A stretch of DNA of 64,000 nt from contig NC_088311.1 in the NCBI RefSeq assembly GCF_910592395.1, forward strand, positions 19,470,501 to 19,534,500. Direction: 5' to 3'. The notes below the pieces were generated by a model that was not told the origin of the DNA, searched no databases, and saw only the letters and a program-made list of their open reading frames with translations. Made by a program: the position numbers and the translations under genes. Below are positions 56,001 through 64,000 of this stretch, piece by piece. This DNA is from Lineus longissimus (taxonomy: Eukaryota > Nemertea > Pilidiophora > Heteronemertea > Lineidae). Numbering within the stretch: the first letter of the stretch is position 1; each line of letters opens with the position of its first letter.

Positions 56001-57881
56001 GAGCCAGCACAGGGCATCAGAATTAACGCTTCGAAGACCAAATGCATTGGAGCGACAGAAAATGCAATTTATCTGAGAAGCCTGTTTACTAAACAGGATT
56101 AAGAGTCTGAGTGCCGGAAAAGCCTTGGATGTTTTGACATGTTTAAGGAAAATTATTTACCTGTCAACCTCTCGTCATTGTGACCTTGTTCGTACTTTGA
56201 CGTTACGAAGATATCTTTTCCTTTCAGGTATTTGCCACAGGTGGCACCCAAGTAAGGCTGGCAGAATCCGCTCTGATCCTTCTTGTCGACCTCGTCGATT
56301 CTTAAACGTAAAATTAAAAGCATTTTGAAATGATCAGGCAAGGGGTTATTGTGCTCACCTTTCAGTAGAACTGAGATGAGCTGCCCATTCAGCGCTAGTC
56401 CTGAGCATTTCTAACCAATAACCATTTCATACACCTGGGTGGAGTCGGGCAAGTTAGTCAAAGAGACCTGCACGAGATCTCACGCAGACTGTGGAGTTCA
56501 AACCAGGGAACTCTTAATCGCCATTGCAAAATCACTTACTTGGGTTGATTGTTTTTACCAGGTCTGAAACCACCCGGAATCCCCCGTCCTCCAAACAGGT
56601 CCTCCAAGCTCGTATCAGGCTGGTTGGTATTGGTTGGGTCGGGCGCATTGGGGTTAGGGCCTGGAAATAACATGGCAAGAAGATAAGATGTCGTTAACAT
56701 TAACAAAATTAGAAGTTAAAAGATTGCCAGATGCGTTTTCCAATGGGTCGTTGTCCAAAGTACTTTGGATCCCTGATTTGGAGACTAGGGATGATGTAAA
56801 GTGGGATAGATTCATTAGAGATTGCCTTACTTTCTCTGAAACAATCCCAGAGTATTCTAGGAGATTTTTAAAGCTCAAATGAAATTCACGATTGCCACTG
56901 ACATAGATTAAACTTCCGGTGACCAAAAATGTAGGTTTTATGCATTAGGCAGCGAATAGTTTTAGACTTATAAGCCAAAATTGGAGAGAAAAAAGTGTTA
57001 CTGACAGACGCACCCTCTATGATGAAGCATATTTTCACACAAACTGCAAACTGGCTTCACCACTGTACCCTTTATTCACAAATGTTACACAAATAAGTGA
57101 CAACTGAATCAGACATCGAAAATGTGAGACTCGTCTGAATGTCGGTAATTCACGTACCTGGGTTGACATACAACACGCCTACCGTCCTTGCACTCCCATA
57201 CTGATTGCTGCCAATACATTTATAGTAACCAGTGTCATATGTATCAAGGCTCTCAATCTTTAACCTAAAGAAAGAAAAGAAAGAAGCGAGTCAATTGAAA
57301 TATTAACTGGTCAACTTCAGGCTGGCGTTACAAGAAGTTAATGAAATCAAGTTCAATGAATTTCTAGTAGGTGGCACTGGCAGTAGTTGTGGAAAAGAAC
57401 CGATAGTCTGTGGTACATGATGTTTTATCCTGAATCTTGCAAAAGGAAGAAAAGTAGCAATACCTCTCTAGTAAGGACACAGTTCAGACTACCAAATGCT
57501 GTTCTTAATAAGGAGGTGTCCCGATCACAAAGGTCAAAATGAACGAAAGTGACAAATTTGCCAATCTTGTCACCAAACTCCACGTCCTTAATAGAGTGTG
57601 TCCTGCTTACAGAGGTGTCCACTAAGAGAGGTTCCACTATTGTCCTACATGTTTTTACTCACCTTGAACCCCACAATGTGGGTTTCATACTGATCCGTCC
57701 CTTCTCCTCTAAGATCGGTGCATCATTCTTTAACCATTGATACCTGGGCACAGGGTCCCCAGTAATCTCGCATTTTAACCGCACGGTCTCACCGACGTAT
57801 TTCGTCACATTTTTTAAGTGGAAGTCTACTTTGATATATCCTGGCTCTGTTGTGGGAGGTGGTCGCAGTATGGAGGTATAT
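45522..57881 (-). CDS. ROR: ROR-family receptor tyrosine kinase (N-terminus incomplete), at least 9 exons
   Basis: ROR kinases are single-pass Wnt (Wnt5a-type) co-receptors acting in planar polarity and neural development. Exons in transcript order are 57663-57881, 57158-57264, 56540-56660, 56161-56300, 55197-55412, 54672-54782, 53987-54124, 53544-53651 and 45522-47074, giving 903 residues in phase. Domain order is a C2-type Ig ([20 protein letters not shown] to [15 protein letters not shown]), a Pro/Asn/Gly linker, a Frizzled CRD ([16 protein letters not shown] to LPECNDLP), a kringle ([12 protein letters not shown] to EPCDIPKC, six cysteines), a transmembrane helix, the kinase, and a Ser/Thr/Pro-rich tail. 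The first exon found begins with one base of a split codon, so the signal-peptide exon(s) lie further right. It is convergent with C9orf72. Confidence 0.97.
47905..48061. repeat. three-copy ~45-56-bp tandem repeat
   Basis: Units begin with GCTATT at 47917, 47962 and 48018, and each contains AGTATAAAGCG and GGAACATATA or AGAACATATA. Confidence 0.85.
48696..49002. repeat. two-copy ~160-bp tandem duplication
   Basis: Both copies start TTTTACAGTTCAGCTCA and end GATATACCGACATGCACATC. The second, starting near 48856, is slightly shorter. Confidence 0.9.
51434..52167. mobile_element. 734-bp pogo-like non-autonomous element
   Basis: The ends are CAGTCGAACT and its exact complement AGTTCGACTG, flanked by TA on both sides (51432-51433, 52168-52169). 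The TIRs extend imperfectly (AGGTTATAATTACGAAC against TCCGTTTTAATGACAC). No transposase frame was seen. The terminal CAGTYGAACT with TA duplication suits Tc1/mariner-pogo. Confidence 0.75.
53698..53885. mobile_element. pogo/Tigger-like MITE, copy 5
   Basis: CAGTAGAACTGATCTCTGTT at the left and a degraded end CCACTG at the right are flanked by TA on both sides. It sits about 45 bp upstream (minus strand) of the acceptor of the second kringle exon of ROR. Confidence 0.8.
54371..54600. repeat. 48-bp tandem repeat, about five copies
   Basis: The unit contains CATGTGACGGGTCACATATG and TTCATTATAACATGTGTGAC. It lies in the ROR intron between the end of the Frizzled domain and the kringle. The sub-motif GTGACGGGTCAC is itself nearly palindromic. 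Confidence 0.95.
54935..55172 (-). repeat. AAAGGCCTACG dispersed repeat, minus orientation
   Basis: It shares TTTACTGGTGG, AGGAAAATAGAAATGCA and GGCGTAGGCCTTTA with the inverted copy at 62268-62512 and the partial copy at 60385. It ends 25 bp from the donor of the ROR exon at 55197. Confidence 0.75.
56459..56520 (-). mobile_element. tRNA-derived SINE fragment, minus strand
   Basis: CAAAGAGACCTGC, then ACTGTGGAGTTCAAACCAGG and GAACTCTTAAT align with the SINE at 26480-26560. The inverted B-box is GGTTTGAACTCC. Confidence 0.55.
57453..57640. mobile_element. pogo/Tigger-like MITE, copy 6
   Basis: ATACCTCTCTAGTAAGGACA at the left and AGAGAGGTTCCACTAT at the right, with the family interior. It lies in the ROR intron, about 20 bp beyond the donor of the first Ig exon. 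Confidence 0.75.
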
Positions 57882-59477
57882 CTGGAAGATACAGAATTGA
57901 GGTAAAGAATTAGTCAATTGATGTTGAATAATTTCCAGGAAGTGTCGTCATCAAAACAATACACTCTCTTAAATCATTTTTACAAAACCAAAAGCTCTAG
58001 TACCCCACAATAATTTACTGTATGAAATCAGGTCAAATGCTTATTAGCAATATTTTTGGGACAATTTCATGTCTCCAATTTGGCTGTAAGTCTTGACATC
58101 TGTTCGCGAAAGAGTTAAACAGTTCTTGGTCATGAATCAGAGCCACTGGTTGGTCAAATCTCGGAATCTGTTGATTCTCTTCCGACATCACATCAGATCT
58201 GTCTCCCTCGGTGGTTCTGGTATCAAGGTTGGACATCAGCGACGACAGAGTTAAATTTCCCTTATCTTGAATAAATAAATGTACGTTTGGAAAAAATCTG
58301 AGCCCAGGACAGCGCATGTAGCACTAGCCTGAAGGATCTGAGGATAGCCCAGCTAGCGCTTTGTTTCTTGATCTAATAGTGTTAAAAGCAATTCCGAAAT
58401 GAAATAATTCGACGAGCAAGAAGCTGGAGTATCTCTGGAAAATCTTCGGAAAAAATGTGCTGGGAAGCTTTCCGGGGCGATGTTGAGATTGTTTCTTGGT
58501 GCAGCGATGGATGGATAGCTCTAACGGGGTAAATTAAAGGGATTACGGGGAAGCTACAGCCTCCTCGCGGGCTCAGTGCCAGTCTCGGCTAAGCAATGGA
58601 AAAAACCTGGCCGGCCTTCTTGCGAGCTGTCAATCACTCGTCAGAAGTCAACCTGATGAACCTTGTGGTTTGAAAACTCGGCTTCTTTTCATTAGTTTTA
58701 TTTAGATGCGTTCTAACTTGTAAATTATCAGGTCAATACCTTGGTGTACTTGAAATATACCAGAAGTTGGAAATTAGAATATTCAGTACTCATTAGAAAC
58801 TTCAGGTTATAAGTGGAAAATTTTACTGCATAGTGGGTTGGAAAAGTTTAAAGGGTTTCACTTGGGCGATCACTCCGTTTTCAAACCCCCCCATTGACAA
58901 GGAAATAATTTTGAAAATCTAACATGTTGTCTAAGTTTTTTTCGATAAACAGATTTTATTTTGTTCAAAGATTAACCTTGCTATCAGAAAATTGTCTCCA
59001 ATGCACTTTGTCTGTGCATTACAATGCACTGGCAATGCATACTTTGGGTCATTGTGCATTTGCCGTGAACTGAACCCAAACCTCAGACATGGGAAGTAAC
59101 AGATGCAAGAGTTAATTTTGAGCATTGATCTCAAGCAAATATATCGTCCACAGATTTGGAGGAAAAATTTAATCCTCGGCAAAATCACTACATGAAAATT
59201 TCAAAATAAGGAGAAATGTGAGTGTTTGTAATGTTTGTATTTCTTTGATGTGAGGAGACACAACATGTTGAAGTCAGCCGTTTATTTGACATGTTGATCC
59301 CACTGGAAGTCGACGCGGCCTAAGGGTCAGCTCTTCGGAGAGATCAAGGGAAGGAACCCCATTCCTCTCTGACTCATACAAACCGATATCATCTCAGAGA
59401 AAGATACACTGACAGAAGGAATCCGTTTCAATCGCGTTTCATTGATTCATGACAAGGCAACGATGGAACCAGACGAC

Positions 59478-59645
59478 CCACAAGGGATGGAAAAAGGGGC
59501 TCAATTTCTAAAAGGACTATAAGAGGCAACAGATTTCAAACCTTAATCTCATCTTCTCGTACCCAGACCAAATCCACAAGGGATGGAAAAAGGGACTCAG
59601 TTTCTGAAAGGGCTGGAGGCGGCAGACTTCAAACCTTGATCTCAT
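59478..59645. repeat. two-copy ~75-bp duplication
   Basis: CCACAAGGGATGGAAAAAGG occurs at about 59478 and 59573, each followed by a CTCA(A/G)TTTCT segment and ending with TTTCAAACCTT or CTTCAAACCTT. Confidence 0.85.
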
Positions 59646-59716
59646 ATCTTTATTTATGCCTACCATCACAATACTGCGATCCGCTAATTTTTTTGAGTCG
59701 CTTTATCATTGCGATT

Positions 59717-59850
59717 CAGAAAATACTGTGTTAACGCTTTTCAGCCGGTTTAGGCGCGTGTCTGTTACACATAGGCCTATCACACGTAAGACTGGCCTTT
59801 CGTACAGACTTCCCTCAACTGGCTTAATAGCGTTGACACAGTATTTCTGA
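59717..59850. repeat. dispersed TTTAGCCGG-family hairpin repeat, copy 3 (most complete)
   Basis: The ends AGAAAATACTGTGTTAACGC and its near-complement GCGTTGACACAGTATTTCT form ~30-bp inverted repeats around AGCCGGTTTAGG, AGGCCTATCACACGTA and CAACTGGCTTAATAGCG. This defines the full element that is partial at 27853 and 31325. Confidence 0.8.
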
Positions 59851-60384
59851 AAACAATAACAATCTCATGACTTTTCATTCTCACGTATCACAAAATTCCT
59901 TTTTCCCATTCGAATTTTTTCTTCTTGTGGTATCTATGTCTGCGAATATAAGTTATAAGCAAAATGCATGAAAAAATTAAGACCAGCAAAACTATAGCGC
60001 TTATAATACAGTATAATTGACAAAGTGATGCGGTAAAGGAGCAGTTCTGCGTTAAATCCTACGATAATTGAATCCTAAAGACGATTGGTAAGCGTCCGCT
60101 GCACGGCCGGGGGTAACAAGTGTTGGCATGTGCCGACTGACTCATCGACGTGATCGGAAGCAGCGCTACAAGTCAATATTTTATTCACAACCGCCACGCG
60201 TAAATATGGAAATGGAACTTTGCGTTGGAAGGAGACGTGAGTTCTTGACAGATGGCGTGCGGCCTGTGGCTTCGGTGACATCAGAGAGAGAAGCGAAGCG
60301 GTGAAACTTGGCAACTGATGAAACTGGGAAGAAAGTTGGCGTTATTTTTATTTTCAAGTGGACAACAGTATTGTGAAAATTCTA

Positions 60385-60560
60385 AATTTGTAATTGAATT
60401 TGAAAAATTTTGAATTGCGTAATTACTTACCGAGTATAAATTTGAACATACCAAGTTTCAGCAAATTTGCATACATGATAACTGCACTACAGCATTGTGT
60501 CTAACTGCATTTCTATTTTCCTGGACCACCAGTAAATACAAATGGCACACCCCTTTAAAT
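60385..60560. repeat. AAAGGCCTACG-family repeat, partial copy
   Basis: It shares AAGTTTCAGCAAATT, GCATTGTGTCTAACTGCATT and TCTATTTTCCTGGACCACCA with 62268-62512. Confidence 0.8.
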
Positions 60561-62267
60561 AGTAGGCTTCTGTTCTAGCATTGCATGGTTTAAAACGGTT
60601 CAGGAAATCTCGGCATTTGGATAAAATTGTTAGTACAATCCACAGGGTTTCCAAAACATTTTGCAAAAAATGTCTAAAATGGAATAATGATGGGTAAGCC
60701 ATTCAAGGCCTGTAATTTGTATGCCCTTAAAGTGGCATTTATAAATTTCCTGCCCTCTAATTTATCGGCACATTTGCGGCCTATTCCCCAAGTATTAGTG
60801 TAGTTAAATCAAGCATATTGTCACCCAACCATATCAGGTCCAATAAAGATTGTGAATCTACAAGTTTGTGACACGATGAAGAGCCCTGATAAGGTTTAAA
60901 CACGTTTAAAATGTTAAAATGGCTTGCAAAACATTGTACATGTAACAGTGAAAACCTGTAAGACAGTTCAATGTCAATTTGATGATCTGAAGTCGTTTGA
61001 ATTTGTTTCAAAATAGCTCCAATCCACAACAGATTCACGTGGTATCAGAGCCAAAAAAGCTGTATCGACTCCACACTTGTAGGCACCTAGAGGTTTGTGC
61101 TTCCTATAACAGGCCCTGTTTATCAACACTTCCAAATCAACGTAAGCAGGCCTCCCCGGATGGTCTCACTTCTTATAGACGCTAGATCTGCCAAGAGGCT
61201 CCTCTGACCTCCGGGTACCCCCAACAGAGCTGACATCATATGAGCTGGGAAAACAATACAACATACATGTTCGTCTAATTTGATCGGCGCTTTGAACAAT
61301 GCAGCGATACTATTGAGTAAAGGCAGACTTCTTTTCTCACGTTTTAGTAAAAGAAAGAAAGCAAATCATTGTCAGATTATTTTGGAAACGATCAAAAGTT
61401 GGAGCTGTTTGTGTATGTCGTCATCCCAGAATGCAATACGAAATGTTGCAAAAAATTATACTGTAATCATGTTCTCACCTCACCAAGCAATGAACCGATC
61501 TGAGGATAGGATTGTCCATTTCACCTCCCAGAATGAAAAACCTTGTGGCAAAAACAACAATCGTGTCCCCACCTCACCTATCGACATGATTTGCAACTTT
61601 CGATTAAATCGGCTCCCACCGAACCGTCACCTATTCTACGAGTCGTTAACTTGCGACAATCGGAACCAATCTTGTTGATCAGCCTCCCTGGCGATGATCG
61701 AGAATCAGACCTGTTGATTTATGGCGTGACTGAAACAAATTCTATGAACCGAGGATCCGTCGATAGTCAGATCATGAAATTTCCTCATCGCTCAATATCA
61801 AATTATTTTACTATGATAAAAGCTGCTGCCGGTGATACTGTAAATGCAGAAATGTTTGCTTGCTTTTATTTACATGTTTTTCACATTGACAGATAATATT
61901 TAAAGAATGCCTGTTAAAAGAAAGCTGTAACTGCCCCCCAGATGTCTCAGATAAACATATTTTCATGCAGAGTTGGTGTTCTGCCCCCCCCTCGGACCAA
62001 AAAGTCAAATACAACCCTGAAAATCTTTGTAACACCCACCACATGAAAACCTCCCCCATAGTTGCATCGAGACGGCTGCAGCAGAAGATGATGATTAGTC
62101 AGCGCTTGAATAGATAGGTTGATCCCATTAAACATGTTAAATGCTTCATTTCCTTCTCATAAACCATTACAATCGCTTCATCACTCTAACATGTCTCAAC
62201 ATTTTTGAAGAGGTTTTTATGAGCCAGAAACAAAACAGAATATTGCACCAGGTTTATATTTTATTTT

Positions 62268-62512
62268 CTAAAAGGCCTACGTCGTTTGTTGAAAATTTGG
62301 AATTAGTAATTGAATGTGAAAATTTCCAATTGGATAAACATGTACAGAATATAAATTTCAACATTGCCATTATGAAGACAGACATGCAAATACGACAAAT
62401 TCCAAGTTTCAGCAAATTCATATGCACAATAAATTCACTACGGCATTGTGTATAACTGCATTTCTATTTTCCTGGACCACCAGTAAATACAACGGCATAC
62501 TCCTTTAAATAT
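62268..62512 (+). repeat. AAAGGCCTACG dispersed repeat, plus orientation
   Basis: It starts AAAAGGCCTACGTCGTTTG and ends GGCATACTCCTTTAAATA. This ~245-bp element has inverted-orientation and partial relatives in neighbouring ROR introns. Confidence 0.8.
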
Positions 62513-63678
62513 ACTGGATTATTTTGAAAAATCCTGATGGGCAACAAGTGACGAGTGCATAGTTTTGCCAGAACAGATGACAAGTGTCAAATGTCACATC
62601 GATCTGTCCACCACGACATCGCAGCAGACTCAGGAAGTCATCAGTCATTTACAGGTTCTGCGCAGTCAGACACCGGTTCGGATCGACCACTTCCCTACCT
62701 TGATCAATTGCACCTCTGACGGATGACCTCCAATCGATAATCGGGCAAGAAACCTGATTTTTTTTATAAGACCATTTGCATTTTGACCGATTTTACAAGA
62801 ATTTTTCGTGATCTTACTTTTCAAATTCTTTGTTTCGTACTATAATATATTACTGATAAAAATTTCGAAGTCGTCATAAGGTATAGTTTGTACCACAAAC
62901 TTCAAAACACCTTGGTTTAAATGTAGCATTTTTTTCAATGTAAAATGCATCAAGCCTCGCTTCAGCAACAGGTTTGTTATAGGCTTGGTTTGGTATAAAA
63001 TATCTTTTGATTAGAATTGCTCACAAAAGATGTCCAGTTACATGTAGAGGTGTTTGAGCATAGAAATTGATACCTTACTGAGATATCATTTCAACCAAGA
63101 GCCTAGGTTTCAGTCCCCATTGTAGCATGGCACCCAGGCAGTGTGCCCAGCAACCAATACCACTGGTTTGGTGTCAATTTCTTTTAAAGCCCTAATAACA
63201 GATTTACTTTAGCAATTACAAAAGCAAATGAATCAAAAAAATACAAACTATACTGTCAAATTGACATCACAACATTTAAAAGCAAAATAATATTTTGATC
63301 TCATTGCTACGTTAATGAAACAAATTTACCACATTCGAATATTGTGATTCAGATATAAATAATTTTACAACTAACTATAAAAAAATTGTCTGGAATTTGT
63401 ATAAAATAATTCATTGATTACTCAACATTGCAAAAAAAACCCATATCGATTCATCTCTACACCTCTGACAATTACGACTATCTAACATCAAAATATTTGC
63501 GATTGTAAAAAAAACATATTTGCGATTGTAAAAAAAACATAACAAGCCACAATTCATCAACTACATGTAGGTGCATTCAAAAATCTTCCAAATTTGCGTC
63601 CTCGTTGGTCATAATCAATTTAACGAGGTGTCGGAATTAATGAAGATCTTTGAATATTCATGTTAAAAAAATCCATAC

Positions 63679-63705
63679 CTTTCTTCATCCATATTGGTTA
63701 GTTTT
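63679..63705 (-). CDS. ROR: candidate ROR micro-exon (uncertain)
   Basis: On the minus strand a CTGCAG acceptor, 27 bases and a GTATGG donor would encode KLTNMDEER. The exon ends with two bases, exactly the phase needed to join the Ig exon at 57881 ([10 protein letters not shown]). A nine-codon frame is weak evidence and chance is a real alternative. Confidence 0.3.
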
Positions 63706-64000
63706 CTGCAGACAAATTGTTACAAGAGTTAAATATAAGCTTATCTCTAGTTTGCAGGACATTTTAGACATGACGGCACAATATCACGCTGATTTTTTGT
63801 AGCATCAAACTTCTGTTATAAAAGAGAAACTTTTTTAATTTTCTCACAAAAGAATGGGAAGTCATCAGCAAAGTGCAACATAATATTGAATTATTCTTGA
63901 ATTTAACAGAAATTTAACGTAACACATTGAAATCTTCCCCGACTTAAAACTGTCTTCTGCAGGAAATGTGTTATTTCACTTGAGTGATAAATCATTTACA

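Larger units (their letters stand above)
57882..64000 (-). other. ROR 5' intron, mostly repeats
   Basis: No exon with a signal peptide was identified, apart from a weak 27-nt candidate at 63679-63705. The region holds dispersed repeats at 59717, 60385 and 62268, a ~75-bp duplication near 59478 and 59573, and AT-rich filler. Confidence 0.5.

Overview
This window is nuclear DNA from an animal, not a prokaryote or virus. Genes are split by GT-AG introns, intergenic DNA is AT-rich, and small inverted-repeat transposons, tRNA-derived SINEs and minisatellites are frequent. The gene set (radial spoke RSPH10B, C9orf72, and a ROR kinase with Ig, Frizzled-CRD and kringle domains) fits a bilaterian invertebrate. 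The repeat style suggests a marine spiralian such as a mollusc, annelid, brachiopod or nemertean, but I cannot fix the species from sequence alone.

Six protein genes were reconstructed by joining exons with compatible phases. They strictly alternate in strand. (1) An F-box protein, +, 571-1923, one coding exon. (2) RSPH10B, -, 2710-11539, 16 exons, 896 aa, a ciliary MORN-repeat protein. (3) SLC66A3, +, 12436-16447, 6 exons, 211 aa, a PQ-loop membrane protein. (4) DOHH, -, 19872-21746, 4 exons, 318 aa, deoxyhypusine hydroxylase with all four His-Glu metal-binding dyads. (5) C9orf72, +, 23454-30780, 8 coding exons, 537 aa, a DENN-family protein. (6) ROR, -, 45522-57881 and beyond, at least 9 exons. 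Its extreme N-terminus, including the signal peptide, was not found and probably lies to the right of the window. RSPH10B/SLC66A3 and DOHH/C9orf72 are head-to-head pairs that may share promoters. The other neighbours are convergent. The genes do not form one pathway; they are ordinary unlinked metazoan functions.

The remaining DNA is mostly repeats. The 31.3-45.5 kb stretch has no recognisable gene. It holds a large degenerate minisatellite arranged as two inverted arms (about 33.4-36.0 kb and 36.06-37.97 kb), and part of it may be the long 3' UTR of ROR. Inverted-repeat transposons (pogo/Tigger-like with TA duplications, one Harbinger-like with a TTA duplication, and a perfect 103-bp inverted repeat inside C9orf72) lie in introns and between genes.

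No undescribed multi-gene system was found. The best leads are the inverted minisatellite, the perfect inverted repeat in C9orf72, a cluster of kappaB-like sites between RSPH10B and SLC66A3, the coordinated loss of one expected cysteine pair in the ROR Frizzled domain, and a small two-helix membrane ORF just upstream of C9orf72.
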